Assembly: GCA_020200135.1 (NCBI GenBank)
Contig: JAIVJI010000062.1
Location: 1-48,434, forward strand
Length of the DNA: 48,434 bases
From: Acidobacteriota bacterium
Lineage (GTDB): Bacteria; Acidobacteriota; Blastocatellia; Pyrinomonadales; Pyrinomonadaceae
Direction: 5' to 3'
This document shows positions 24,784 through 34,814 of this stretch, piece after piece (the stretch's first letter is position 1; each line of letters begins with the position of its first letter). Both the position numbers and the translations under genes were made by a program. The notes beneath the pieces are model-generated. The model did no database searches. It saw only the letters and a list, made by a program, of their open reading frames with translations, and was not told the DNA's origin.

Positions 24784-26244
24784 ATGCTCAACATCGACCG
24801 CTATCACGCCACGATGGGCGACGCCTCCTACAAGGAGGTGACGCGACTGCACGACGCGCTCCTGAGCGACACCGAGGCGACCTTCTACGTCACGCAGCGC
24901 AAGCTCGCATACGCGCCGTGCCTCGGGCACGAGCGGCTGCTGCGCTCGCTCCTCGACCTGCGCGTCGACCGGCCGCGCCTGCGCACGCTCGAACAGGACC
25001 GCGGCGGGCTGCGCCTGTTCGCGCGCGCCGTCGAGGACATCAGCTTCGCCGGCACCGTGCGCGCCGTGCGCCCCGGCACCCTGATGTTCGCCGGCCAGCC
25101 CTTCGCCGACATCACCGGCGCCTTCGGACTCACGCAGGCGCAGGAGATAAAGTTCGAGCACGCCTTCGACCTCCCGATGACGACCGCGTCCATCGCCATG
25201 CAGATTCGCCGCGCGGCGGGCGACCGCTGGCTCTCGGACTTCAGCCTCCGGCGCAACGGCGACATCGAGCGCGCCGTGGACGTGGCGACCTACGCCTTCA
25301 TCGGCGGCTTCAACGACACCTCGAACATGGAGGCCGCGCACCGCCTGGAAATCCCCGCGGTCGGCACCGAGGCGCACTACTGGCAGCAGTCCTACGTCGA
25401 GTTCATGGACGAGCCCGAGGCCGAGCCGCGCACCGGGAGACCCAAGCACTTCGAGCAGGTCGCCTTCGAGCGCTGGCTCGACGCCAACCCGCAGGGGACG
25501 ACGCTGCTCTTAGACACCATCGACGTCCACATGGGCGCCGTCCACGCCGCGCTCGCCGCCACCTCCAGCCCCGAGCGCCGCCGCGCCTTCAAAGGCTTCC
25601 GCGTGGACTCGGGCGACCTCGCCAAACTCGGCCGCTGGTGCCTTGAGTTCTTCGAGGCCAACGGGCTCCGCGACCTGATGCCGGTCCTGACGGGAGACCT
25701 CGACGTGGAAGGCGTCCGCCGCATCGTCGAGGAGTTCCCGGCGGCCGCCGGATTCGGCATCGGCACCAAGCTCTCGGGCGAAGTCCGCCGCGTCGCGGGC
25801 GTCATCTTCAAGGAGTGCGTCATCGACGGGCGGCCGACGCTCAAGGCCTCCAACACGCCCGAGAAGTCAACGCTCCCCGGCCGCCTACAGGTCTTCCGCG
25901 GCGTCGGCGCCGACGGCCGCTACGTCGCCGACATGACCGGGCTCGAAGACGAAGAGGTCGAGATTCCCGGCGCCGCGTCCGTCGAGCGGCTGCTCCAGCC
26001 CTTCTGGGAGGGCGGCCGCCACGATTCGATTCCCTCAATCACCAAGCAGAAGGCTTTCGTCGAGGAGCAGCTCCGCCGCTTCCCCTCCCTCGACGACTAC
26101 CCGCACGCGCTCAGCGACAGGCTCCGGAGCCTGCGCGACGAGCTGACCGCGCGGATGCACGCCGACGACTCCGGCTGGCGCGAAGTCCTCAACGTCCCCG
26201 CACAGCTCGAAGCCGAACTCCCCGCCACGGAGCCGCAAACATGA
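24784..26244 (+). CDS. pncB: Nicotinate phosphoribosyltransferase
   Basis: The 486-residue enzyme joins nicotinate and PRPP to give nicotinate mononucleotide. NIDRYHATMGDA at the N-terminus, FVTQRK-like FYVTQRKLAYAP, GGFNDTSNMEAAHRLEIPAV with GTEAHYWQQSY (the His region that is phosphorylated in PncB), and LDTIDVHMG are visible. FKGFRVDSGDLAKLGR and FGIGTKLSG, the phosphate-binding loop, complete the pattern. The length is normal for the longer clade. The ATG at 24784 has no Shine-Dalgarno sequence because the heptamer repeat runs up to it. Its TGA overlaps the ATG of the next gene. Confidence 0.94.
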   Translation: MLNIDRYHATMGDASYKEVTRLHDALLSDTEATFYVTQRKLAYAPCLGHERLLRSLLDLRVDRPRLRTLEQDRGGLRLFARAVEDISFAGTVRAVRPGTLMFAGQPFADITGAFGLTQAQEIKFEHAFDLPMTTASIAMQIRRAAGDRWLSDFSLRRNGDIERAVDVATYAFIGGFNDTSNMEAAHRLEIPAVGTEAHYWQQSYVEFMDEPEAEPRTGRPKHFEQVAFERWLDANPQGTTLLLDTIDVHMGAVHAALAATSSPERRRAFKGFRVDSGDLAKLGRWCLEFFEANGLRDLMPVLTGDLDVEGVRRIVEEFPAAAGFGIGTKLSGEVRRVAGVIFKECVIDGRPTLKASNTPEKSTLPGRLQVFRGVGADGRYVADMTGLEDEEVEIPGAASVERLLQPFWEGGRHDSIPSITKQKAFVEEQLRRFPSLDDYPHALSDRLRSLRDELTARMHADDSGWREVLNVPAQLEAELPATEPQT

Positions 26245-27071
26245 AGACGACTCTGTACGCACTTCTCATCCTCGCGCTGCCGTTCGTCCCGCACGGCGCG
26301 TCCGCGACGACAGGCGAAAACCGCGCCGCCCCACACGCCGTCCAAACGGCGGAGGATGGCGCGAAGAAGTATGACGAGTTCGGCGACGTCCTTGTTACCG
26401 ACTGGCTCGCGCGACTCGACGGCTTCGCCGTCGAGTTGCAGAACAACCCCGGCGCGAAAGGGTACGTCGTCGCCTACATCGCCCCGAACAAGTCGCCGGG
26501 CTGGCCCCTGCGCAGGGCCAGTTGGGCACGCGGCTACCTCGTCAGGGGGCGCGGGCTCGGAGAGGAGCGCGTGGAGGTCTTCAACGGCGGCTACAGCGAC
26601 GCCGCCCCGCGCTACGAGCTCTGGGTCGTCCGGCCGGGCGCGAACCTCCCCGTCAAGCCCTTCGACTACGGCGCGGAGCTTTCGCGTGAGAAGCGCGCGT
26701 ACCTCTTCGACCGCTACGCCTACTTCGACCTCAGCCCCGACGACACGGGCATCGAGAGCGGCTACATCGGCTACCTCGACCAGAACGGGCTGTACGCGCC
26801 CTTCGCCGAGGCGCTGCGTCTCGACCCGGCCGCGCGCGGCTTCGTCATCGCCTACCGCACTCGGCGCGACCGGCGCGACGCCGACCGCCGCCTCGCCTCG
26901 CGCGTCAAGCTCGGCATCCTCAAAAGCCACGCGCTCGACGCCGGCCGCGTCGTCACCCTCGGCGGCGGCGTGCGCACGCACCGCATCGTCGAGCTCTGGA
27001 TAGTCCCGCCCGGCGCCCCGCCCCCGCGCCCGACGCCCGACCCGACGCCCGCGCGGCGCAGGCGACGCTGA
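26241..27071 (+). CDS. Secreted protein with a duplicated ~100-residue domain, function unknown
   Basis: The ATG at 26241 overlaps the pncB stop (ATGA). A signal peptide ends near residue 23 (GASA). The 276-residue protein then contains two related halves: YDEFGDVLVTDWLARLDGFA with NNPGAKGYVVAYIAP (residues about 45-80), and GYIGYLDQNGLYAPFAEALR with DPAARGFVIAYRTRR (about 175-215). Each half ends in a strand with YELWVVRPG or IVELWIVPPG. The pattern LDxFAxxLxxxPxAxGxVxAY also appears to my eye in other acidobacterial exported proteins. The C-terminus is Pro/Arg-rich. I cannot assign a function. The coupling to pncB is odd for an exported protein. Confidence 0.75.
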   Translation: MKTTLYALLILALPFVPHGASATTGENRAAPHAVQTAEDGAKKYDEFGDVLVTDWLARLDGFAVELQNNPGAKGYVVAYIAPNKSPGWPLRRASWARGYLVRGRGLGEERVEVFNGGYSDAAPRYELWVVRPGANLPVKPFDYGAELSREKRAYLFDRYAYFDLSPDDTGIESGYIGYLDQNGLYAPFAEALRLDPAARGFVIAYRTRRDRRDADRRLASRVKLGILKSHALDAGRVVTLGGGVRTHRIVELWIVPPGAPPPRPTPDPTPARRRRR

Positions 27072-27149
27072 ACGCGCCGGCGGCCACGGGCACACTCCCC
27101 CGCACACGCAATTCGCTGCGCGGCCTCGCCCGGCGGAAATGTTTAAGGA

Positions 27150-27800
27150 TTAGCGGTACCAGCCGTCCACCAGCCGGTTGCGCTCGGCCTGCGCCGGGTC
27201 GATGCGAAAGTCGCGGACGCCTTGCGCGACGCCGGACTCGCCGGGCCCGAGGGCGACGACGTTCGAGAAGCGGCCGAGCCCGCGCGCGCGCTCGACGACG
27301 CCCGACTGAAGTTTGGGGTCGCCGTCGAAGTAGTAGGAATCGACCCAGTGGTCAGGGAGCCCCGGCGGCTCGAGGTGTACGTGGATGTGCATCGCGGGCT
27401 GCGAGGCGACGTTGGCGTAGTGTGCGGGCTTGACGGTCTCGAAGGCGTAACGCCCCTGCGCGTCCGTCCAGACGGTTCCGCGCAGGCGCGCCCGGCGCGG
27501 GTCGCTGACGCGACGGCTGTAGTAACCCTCGGCGTCCGTCTGGTAGAGGAATATCTTCACGCCGGGGACGGGCTTCGCGTCCACGCCGTAGACCGTGCCG
27601 CTCATACCCATGCGCGCCCCCGGCTCCTCACGCCCCGCGATTTCGATTCGCGAGGGGCGGCCCGCGCCGCGCGCGTCCTCGACCGGCGCCGCCCGCAGAC
27701 AAGCCACCGCCGGCGGCAGCGCCACCGTCGTCAGCGCGAACACGGACGCGCCCCTGATGAAGCTCCTTCGCCCGTCAACGTCCAACAGCTTTCGCCTCAT
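27150..27800 (-). CDS. Intradiol ring-cleavage dioxygenase-family protein, exported
   Basis: The N-terminus GRRSFIRGASVFALTT, with twin arginines, looks like a Tat signal. The body is the intradiol dioxygenase sandwich: GTVYGVDAKPVPGVKIFLYQ, then DAEGYYSRR (first Tyr), GRYAFETVKPAHY (second Tyr) and AMHIHVHLEP (the two His). These match the four non-heme iron ligands of protocatechuate/catechol dioxygenases. WVDSYYFDGDP is also family-typical. Exported members are common in soil bacteria and act on aromatic compounds of unknown identity. The next gene upstream on this strand is the zinc-ribbon protein, 48 bases away. Confidence 0.85.
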   Translation of the reverse strand: MRRKLLDVDGRRSFIRGASVFALTTVALPPAVACLRAAPVEDARGAGRPSRIEIAGREEPGARMGMSGTVYGVDAKPVPGVKIFLYQTDAEGYYSRRVSDPRRARLRGTVWTDAQGRYAFETVKPAHYANVASQPAMHIHVHLEPPGLPDHWVDSYYFDGDPKLQSGVVERARGLGRFSNVVALGPGESGVAQGVRDFRIDPAQAERNRLVDGWYR

Positions 27801-27848
27801 CTTTCGCCTCCCACACGGTCGTCACGCACGGCCGCGCGTGCCGGTCGC

Positions 27849-28088
27849 TCAAACGCCATCCGCCTTGCGGTACATCCTGTGCCAGCTCCGCTTGCCGCAC
27901 GCCGTACAGCGCATGTAGTTCCTTGAGTTCCCACGCGCCTTCCAGCGTATGCCGCCCATGTCCCAGATAGACTTCTCGAATCCGCAGTCGCAGCGTAACA
28001 TCCAGCGGCGCGAGTCCTCCTCCATGCTCTTGGCCCAGCTCGCCGGGAAGATGGACACGAAGAATCTCTGAATCCAGCTCAAGCTCAT
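27849..28088 (-). CDS. Small zinc-ribbon protein
   Basis: The 79-residue protein starts at an ATG preceded by GGAGGTGGGGGGCGT. The sequence MSLSWIQRFFVSIFPASWAK begins it, and LRCDCGFEKS and RCTACGKRSWH carry two CxCx/CxxC pairs, a treble-clef or zinc-ribbon knuckle. It resembles short conserved hypothetical proteins known from several soil phyla. The role is unknown; nucleic-acid or protein binding is plausible. It would be transcribed with the intradiol dioxygenase gene. Confidence 0.8.
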   Translation of the reverse strand: MSLSWIQRFFVSIFPASWAKSMEEDSRRWMLRCDCGFEKSIWDMGGIRWKARGNSRNYMRCTACGKRSWHRMYRKADGV

Positions 28089-28403
28089 ACGCCCCCCACC
28101 TCCACACTGAACGTGAGCCCCCGCCCGCCTAAGCAGCCTGACCACCGTGCCGTCGCGAATCCAGACCTGCTTATACGCGCGCCGCGCCCTTCCGTGTTCC
28201 CCGCGCGATAAAAAAGGCGCCGCACCTCGCCCCGCAATCCGACCGCATGGACGGCTGCGCATATTTGCTGGACGCGACAACCCGCCGCGACTCCCGCCGG
28301 CGGCCGTGGCGGGGCGTGGGGGCCTGAAGTTTGGCGGGCGTTGGTGTATAATTCGGGCGTCTTCCGAACAAATTCCAGTCAAGAGAAATTGGAGCCAGAC
28401 GCC
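28089..28403. other. Divergent intergenic region before the M16 pair
   Basis: These 315 bases lie between the minus-strand zinc-ribbon gene and the plus-strand M16 operon. A TATAAT box for the M16 genes sits at 28347-28352. On the minus strand TTGCGG near 28240 with a T-rich stretch 17-19 bases later might drive the zinc-ribbon gene, but the -10 is poor. I see no gene in it. Confidence 0.5.
28347..28352 (+). promoter_or_regulatory. -10 element for the M16 operon
   Basis: A perfect TATAAT, preceded by GGTG, lies 52 bases before the ATG at 28404. The sequence 17 bases upstream is a poor -35 match, so an activator may be required. GGAG at 28391-28394 is the ribosome site. Confidence 0.5.
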
Positions 28404-29800
<1,397 letters not shown>

Positions 29801-29804
<4 letters not shown>

Positions 29805-31366
29805 TGAGACGCACGCTCGGCCTTCTCCTGACCGCCATCTTCACACTCGCGCCGCTCTCGGCCGCCAACGCGCAGAGGCGCGCGGCGGCCGGGGGCGCCC
29901 GGAAAACCTCGATGACGAACACAACCAAGCCGGCCGCCGCCGCCAAACCCGCGTCGGTGCTCGAGCCGACGCAGTCGCCGCTCGTCTCCTTCTGCCTGCT
30001 GTTCATGGCGGGCGCGGCCTCCGACCCGGACGGCAAGGAGGGCGTGGCGAGCCTCACGGCCGCGATGCTCGCGCAGGGCGGCTCGCGCGCGCTGCCGTAC
30101 GACGAGATCGTCGAGGCGATGTACCCGATGGCGACCTCCTTCGGCCGGCAGACCGACAAGGAGATGACCGTCTTCTCGGGGACGACGCACGTCGACAACC
30201 TCGAAAAGTACTACGCGCTCGTCCGCGACATGCTGCTCGACCCGGGCTTCCGCGAGGACGACTTCACGCGGCTGAAGGCCGACGCCGTCAACTTCCTCAA
30301 GGTCTCCCTGCGACAGGGCAACGACGAGGAGCTGGGCAAGGAGTACCTCTATAACATCATCTACGCCGGCCACCCGTACGAGCACCACAACATGGGCACC
30401 GTCGCGTCGCTCGAACGGCTGACGCTCGACGACGTGCGCGCCTTCTACAAACAGCACTACACGCAGGGCAACCTCGTCATCGGGCTCGCGGGCGGCTACC
30501 CCACGGACTTCGCCGCGCGCGTCGAGACGGACTTCGCCAGGCTCCCGGCGGGCGGCGGCGCGGCGAAGAAGTTCGCGCAGCCCAAAGTCTCCCCCGGGAT
30601 GCGCGTCGAGATCATCCAGCGCGAGACGCGCGCGACGGCCATCTCGATGGGCTTCCCCATCACGGTCAACCGCTCGCACAAGGACTGGCCGGCGCTGGCG
30701 CTCGTCGCCTCCTACCTCGGGCAGCACCGCTCGAGCGTGAGTCACCTCTACCAGCGCCTGCGCGAGGCGCGGGGCTTGAACTACGGCGACTACTCGTACA
30801 TCGAGTACTTCCCGCGCGGCATGTTCCAGTTCACGCCCGACGCGAACCTCGGGCGCTCGACGCAGATTTTCCAGATATGGATCCGGCCGGTCGAGCCGCA
30901 GAACTCGATGTTCGCGCTGAGGGCCGCACTCTTCGAGTACGACAAGCTCGTGCGCGGGGGGATGAAGCAGGCGGACTTCGAGGCCATCCGCGCCTTCCTC
31001 GTCAAGTACGCCAACGTCCTCACGTCCACGCAGGGCGCGCGGCTCGGCTACGCGCTCGACAGCCGCTACTACGGCACGCCCGAGTACACGGCCTTCATGC
31101 GCGCCGGGCTGTCGCGGCTCACGCTGGCGGACGTCAACCGCGCCATCAAGCAGCACCTCGCGTCCGACCGGATGCGCGTCGTGATGGTGACGAAGGACGC
31201 GGCGGGCCTGCGCGACGCGCTCATCAAGGGCGCGCCGTCGCCCATCACCTACAACTCGCCCAAGCCCGCCGACATCATGGCCGAGGACAAGATCATCGAG
31301 CGCTACAAGGTCAACGTCCGCCCCGAGCGGGTCGTCGTCGTCCCCGTGGACAAGGTCTTCCGGTAA
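29801..31366 (+). CDS. M16 family protein, non-catalytic partner
   Basis: The 521-residue protein starts at ATGATG overlapping the previous stop. It has a signal peptide (to about residue 25) and an Ala/Lys-rich linker. In the place of HxxEH it reads DPDGKEGVASLTAAMLAQGG, so zinc ligands are lost. The M16 fold is otherwise clear, with HPYEHHNMGTVASLERLTLDDVR-like features and LREARGLNYGDYSY near residue 325, including the Arg/Tyr pattern that non-catalytic partners supply to the active site. It should form a clam-shell heterodimer with the upstream subunit. The substrate is unknown. A strong terminator follows. Confidence 0.9.
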
Positions 31367-31385
31367 GGGGCGGGACGGACGAAAG

Positions 31386-31425
31386 AAAAGCGCCGGGCGG
31401 AGACGAACCGCCCGGCGCTTTTGCT
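31386..31425 (+). terminator. Bidirectional rho-independent terminator after the M16 operon
   Basis: AAAAGCGCCGGGCGG (31386-31400) and CCGCCCGGCGCTTTT (31408-31422) are perfect complements with a seven-base loop. A-tract and T-tract flank both sides, so it can also end the convergent minus-strand gene at 31445. Confidence 0.9.
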
Positions 31426-31444
31426 TTTGCTCGCGTGCGAGGCG

Positions 31445-32203
31445 CTACTCCCCCAGCTCGGTCGAGTAGAGGATGCCGTAGAGCGTGTCCTCGTGGCGGG
31501 CGAAGTCCTTGCCGCGCGAGGCGAGCATGATGTTGACCATCTGCTTCTGACCCTTGTAGTCGCGGAAGCCCAGCCACTGGAGGCGCTGCGCGCCGTCGGC
31601 GCTCTCGGGCGCCGTCTCGCGGAACATGACGCCCGCCACGCCGCCCAGCTTGATCCAGCGCACCTCGGCGTACTTCTGCTTGTCCTTCGCGTAGGTGTCG
31701 TAATAGCTCTTGAGGCTGATGTCCGAGGGGAAGTCGGCCGCCATCGGCGAGATGTTCACGATGAGCGAGGCCGCGTCCCAGCTCCCCGGCGAGCGCCACA
31801 GAAGTGTCTGGCTGTCGCCCGAGTGCTTCTTCCACCTCTGCGGCACCGTCCAGCTAATCTCCTGCTGCTCCCACTCGGCCGTCTGCCCGCCCGCGACGGC
31901 CGCCTGCTGTTCGGCCGTCGGCGTAGGCGGCTCCGCCTCCGACACGCCCGCGCCCGAGCCGGTCAGCCCGGAGAGGCCGGGGCGGCTCGCGCTCGCGACC
32001 TCCTGCGCCTTACGGCTGAGCAGGTAGACGCCGCCGCCCACCAGAACGACCAGGAGCACGCCGCCGCCCAGGACGAGGACGAGCGCCACGATCGCAATCT
32101 TGACGCCCGTGGACATGCCCTTCTTCGCGGGCGGCTGCGGCGGCCGTCCGTAGCCCCCTTGCTGCGGCGGCGGAGGCTGTGCGGGGTTGTTGTAGTTCTG
32201 CAT
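31445..32203 (-). CDS. Membrane-anchored protein of unknown function
   Basis: The 252-residue protein starts after AAAGGAGAT. A Pro/Gln/Gly-rich cytoplasmic N-terminus (QPPPPQQGGYGRPPQPPAK) precedes one membrane segment at about residues 36-61. An outer domain (about 105-252) contains EISWTVPQRWKKHSGDSQTL, then SPGSWDAASLIVNI and MFRETAPESADGAQRLQWLG, a pattern of strands like the PsbP/Mog1-type or DUF-type domains that start with a Trp-Pro-x-x-Trp turn. The family is known to me only as conserved hypothetical. It stands alone, convergent to the M16 operon. Confidence 0.72.
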   Translation of the reverse strand: MQNYNNPAQPPPPQQGGYGRPPQPPAKKGMSTGVKIAIVALVLVLGGGVLLVVLVGGGVYLLSRKAQEVASASRPGLSGLTGSGAGVSEAEPPTPTAEQQAAVAGGQTAEWEQQEISWTVPQRWKKHSGDSQTLLWRSPGSWDAASLIVNISPMAADFPSDISLKSYYDTYAKDKQKYAEVRWIKLGGVAGVMFRETAPESADGAQRLQWLGFRDYKGQKQMVNIMLASRGKDFARHEDTLYGILYSTELGE

Positions 32204-32273
32204 CCGTTGGAATCTCCTTTGGAGGGTTCTGGCAGTGCGGTTCGTTTAACGGCGCCGGACTATACCACGGCGC

Positions 32274-32306
32274 CCGCCGCGCCGGAAGGCTTTTCCGGCG
32301 CGGCGG
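32274..32306. repeat. Perfect 14-base hairpin with five-base loop
   Basis: CCGCCGCGCCGGAA (32274-32287) pairs perfectly with TTCCGGCGCGGCGG (32293-32306) around GGCTT. No T-run follows on either strand. It may end transcripts coming from the TonB/molybdenum hydroxylase genes on the minus strand. Confidence 0.6.
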
Positions 32307-32317
32307 CGGCGGCCTTC

Positions 32318-32494
32318 GCGCCCCGGCTCGGCGCGGCCACCTTCATCTCGGTCACCATCGCGGGGCAGGTGCTCGTCTCGGTGCTGCCCGACCACTTCGG
32401 CGCGGTCGGCTTCGCGGAGCGCCCCGTCACGCCACTGCGCCTGCTCGGCGCGCTCCTCCTCGTCGCCGGCGTGCTCATGGTCAGGAAGTTTTGA
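32318..32494 (+). pseudogene. C-terminal relic of a DMT/YdcZ-type transporter
   Basis: Fifty-eight codons ending at the TGA at 32492-32494 encode APRLGAATFISVTIAGQVLV and DHFGAVGF, then RLLGALLLVAGVLMVRKF. This is the last two helices of a DMT-superfamily (DUF606/YdcZ) transporter. Upstream the frame holds only low-complexity sequence and the GC hairpin, with no start codon or earlier helices. It is a fragment on the strand opposite to both neighbours. Confidence 0.72.
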
Positions 32495-32502
32495 GGCGGC
32501 GG

Positions 32503-33435
32503 TCAGTAGAGGTTGAAGTTGTATTCGAGGACGACGTGCTGCGAGACTCTGCGGCCGTCCTTGACGGCGGGGAAGAAGAGGATGCGGCGCGCGGCGCTGA
32601 CGGCCATCTCCGTCAGGCCGTCCGGCAGGTCTTTGACGACCGAGATGTTCGTCACCGTCCCCGAAGAGTTGAGGACGGCGCGCAGCCGGACGACGCCCGA
32701 CGTGTTCTTCATGCGCGCCCGCTCGGTGTAGCCCGGCTCCGGCTTGAAGACGATGAGCGTCTTCCTCGTCAACTCGGCCGACCGGTAGGGCCCGTCCCCG
32801 GCGGTCGGGGACGCACGCGGCACTAGCTGCGCCCCGTCGTGACGAGCCGGCGACTCGTCGGCCATAGACTTGCCCGCCGGCCCGTCGCCGAGCGTGAACG
32901 AGTTGACGAAACGCTCGAACGTCGGCCCGTGCCCCTCCTCGTCCGAGAAGGCTTTCAGGAGGTACGCGTGTTTCTGCGTGCGGAAGACGCGCGCCACGCC
33001 CTTGAGGGGATGGTCGCTCAAGTTGTAGGCTCGGCCCGGGAACCCGCCGAGGCTCACATCGCCCGCGGCCGTCAGCCCGACGCGCCCGCCCCAGAGAAGG
33101 TTGGCGAAGTGATCGAGCGTCTCGGACTCACGCGGCCTGTCGTACGAGGTGACGATGAAGACGACCCCGTTCGAGTAGAGGCCGAAGGCGCGCCCCTGCT
33201 CGGTCTTATCCGTCGTGTCGGGGATGTTCCTCTCCAGGCGCGACACCGCGGGCGCAGAGGGCAGCTCGACCGAGAACTCTTCGCCGGGGTAGGTGTAGCG
33301 CGTCCACGCGGACGGCGTAGCGCCGTATGGGCTCGTCGTCGGCCGCGCGCCCTCCTGCGCGGCGACGCGCGGCGCGAGCGACAGCGCGGCGAACGTCAGA
33401 AGCAAGAGCGACCTGAGTCTCTTCGTCAGCCTCAA
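32503..33435 (-). CDS. Exported protein with C-terminal TonB domain
   Basis: The 310-residue protein has a signal peptide (to about residue 26). The middle domain (about 45-185) resembles a PsbP/DUF-like fold: WTRYTYPGEEFSVELPSAPA and VFRTQKHAYLLKAFSDEEGH. The C-terminal 90 residues are a TonB/TolA C-terminal domain with VVRLRAVLNSSGTVTNISVV, LPDGLTEMAVSAARRILFFP and LEYNFNLY. Such proteins are annotated as energy transducers but lack the N-terminal membrane helix that contacts ExbBD; this one has only a signal peptide, so transduction is doubtful. It begins four bases after the stop of the FAD-subunit gene, which suggests co-transcription with the hydroxylase. Confidence 0.85.
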   Translation of the reverse strand: MRLTKRLRSLLLLTFAALSLAPRVAAQEGARPTTSPYGATPSAWTRYTYPGEEFSVELPSAPAVSRLERNIPDTTDKTEQGRAFGLYSNGVVFIVTSYDRPRESETLDHFANLLWGGRVGLTAAGDVSLGGFPGRAYNLSDHPLKGVARVFRTQKHAYLLKAFSDEEGHGPTFERFVNSFTLGDGPAGKSMADESPARHDGAQLVPRASPTAGDGPYRSAELTRKTLIVFKPEPGYTERARMKNTSGVVRLRAVLNSSGTVTNISVVKDLPDGLTEMAVSAARRILFFPAVKDGRRVSQHVVLEYNFNLY

Positions 33436-33438
33436 CGT

Positions 33439-34311
33439 CTAAACTCCCCTCCCCGACAGACCCGACAGAAACTCCCCGAGCAGGTTCCGTGCGACGCGCG
33501 TGCGGTAGCGCGCCGTCGAGCGCAGGTCATCGATGGGCGTTATCTCTCGCGCCAGTTCTTCCGAGGCGGCTCTCAACAACTCGCCGTCAACCCGACGCCC
33601 CTTCAGCACGGCCTCCGTACGCGGGCAGCGCAGGACGACCGGCGCGACGCTCCCGAGCGCGATGCGGACTTCGCCCAGCGCGTCGCCCACGGCCTCGGCC
33701 AGCGCCGCGAAGCAGACCTTCGAGATGGCCTGCGCGCGCCGCGTCCCCACCTTGCGGTAGTAGTGCCGCGCGCCCTCGCCGGGGCGCGGCAGGTGTACCG
33801 CCGCTATCAGCTCGTCGGCGCGCATGACCGTGCGCTTGTAGCCCGTGTGGAACTCACTGTAAGGGACGCGCCGCGCGCCCGAGGCCGAGACCAGCTCGAC
33901 CTCCGCGCCGTAGACGAGCAGCGCGGGCGGCGTGTCGGCGGCGGGGCTCGCGTTGGCGATGTTGCCGCCCACCGTGCCGCGGTTCTGGATGGCAATGCCG
34001 CCCGTCTCGCGCGCCGCGAGGCCAAGCAAGGGGAAGTGTCGCGCGAGCAGGTCGCTCCGCCGCACGCCGGTGTAGGTCGTGAGCGCGCCGATCCTCACGC
34101 GCCCGTCCGACTCGCCGACGCCGCGCAGCTCGGAGAGGTGGCGGATGCTGAAAAACTTCCTGTGCTCGAGCTTGCCCGCCTCGAGCAGCACCATCAAGTC
34201 CGTCCCGCCCGCGAACGGCCGCCACACGCCCGGCCCGTCGCGCAGCAGCGCCAGCGCCTCGTCGAGCGTGCGCGGCACGACCAGCTCGTAGGATGGCAGG
34301 TAGGCTCTCAT
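33439..34311 (-). CDS. FAD-binding (medium) subunit of a xanthine dehydrogenase/CODH-family enzyme
   Basis: This 290-residue protein has the FAD-binding signatures of CoxM/XdhB-type subunits: FAGGTDLMVLLEAGK, and TGGIAIQNRGTVGGNIANAS followed by PAADTPPALLVYGAEVEL. The C-terminal domain (SKVCFAALAEA and onwards) is the usual CO-dehydrogenase flavoprotein tail. It passes electrons from the 2Fe-2S subunit to an acceptor. Its ATG overlaps the 2Fe-2S gene's TGA by four bases. No 4Fe-4S insertion, unlike the 4-hydroxybenzoyl-CoA reductase type. Confidence 0.92.
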   Translation of the reverse strand: MRAYLPSYELVVPRTLDEALALLRDGPGVWRPFAGGTDLMVLLEAGKLEHRKFFSIRHLSELRGVGESDGRVRIGALTTYTGVRRSDLLARHFPLLGLAARETGGIAIQNRGTVGGNIANASPAADTPPALLVYGAEVELVSASGARRVPYSEFHTGYKRTVMRADELIAAVHLPRPGEGARHYYRKVGTRRAQAISKVCFAALAEAVGDALGEVRIALGSVAPVVLRCPRTEAVLKGRRVDGELLRAASEELAREITPIDDLRSTARYRTRVARNLLGEFLSGLSGRGV

Positions 34312-34784
34312 CGCTCGCAGGCGCGGACGACCGCGTCGAAGATTTTCATGTAGCCGGTGCAGCGGCAGAGGTTGCCGGCGAGCCCTTCGCGGATGTCCGC
34401 GTCGGTAGGCCGTGGCGTGCGTTCGAGCAGGCTGACGGCGGCGAGCACCATGCCCGGCGTGCAGATGCCGCACTGCGCGCCGCCGCAGTCGATCATCGCC
34501 TGCTGGACGGCGTGCAGCCGCTCGTCGTCGGCGACGCCCTCGACCGTGAGAATCCGCGCGCCCTCGGCCTGCGCGGCGGGGACGAGACAACTGTTGACCA
34601 GCTCGCCGTCAATCAGCACCGAGCACGCGCCGCACTCGCCCTCGCCGCAGCCCTCCTTCGTCCCCGTCAGGCGCAAGGATTCACGCAGCACGTCGAGCAT
34701 CCGCGCGAACGGGTGCGCGTCAAACGTCAACGCCTCGCCGTTGACCGTACAGCTTACCGAGATTCTACCGGGCGCGTCTGTCAT
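34308..34784 (-). CDS. 2Fe-2S (small) subunit of the same molybdenum hydroxylase
   Basis: The 158-residue subunit carries both clusters: plant-ferredoxin type CGEGECGACSVLIDG followed by a fourth Cys in SCLVPAAQ, and the helical-bundle cluster QCGICTPGMVLAA with GNLCRCTGYMKI. All eight cysteines are present. It lies 30 bases after the large-subunit gene and overlaps the FAD-subunit start. It relays electrons from the molybdenum centre to FAD in the cytoplasm. Confidence 0.95.
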   Translation of the reverse strand: MTDAPGRISVSCTVNGEALTFDAHPFARMLDVLRESLRLTGTKEGCGEGECGACSVLIDGELVNSCLVPAAQAEGARILTVEGVADDERLHAVQQAMIDCGGAQCGICTPGMVLAAVSLLERTPRPTDADIREGLAGNLCRCTGYMKIFDAVVRACER

Positions 34785-34814
34785 CTTTAACTTTCAAGCA
34801 CGCGGGCGTGCCGC

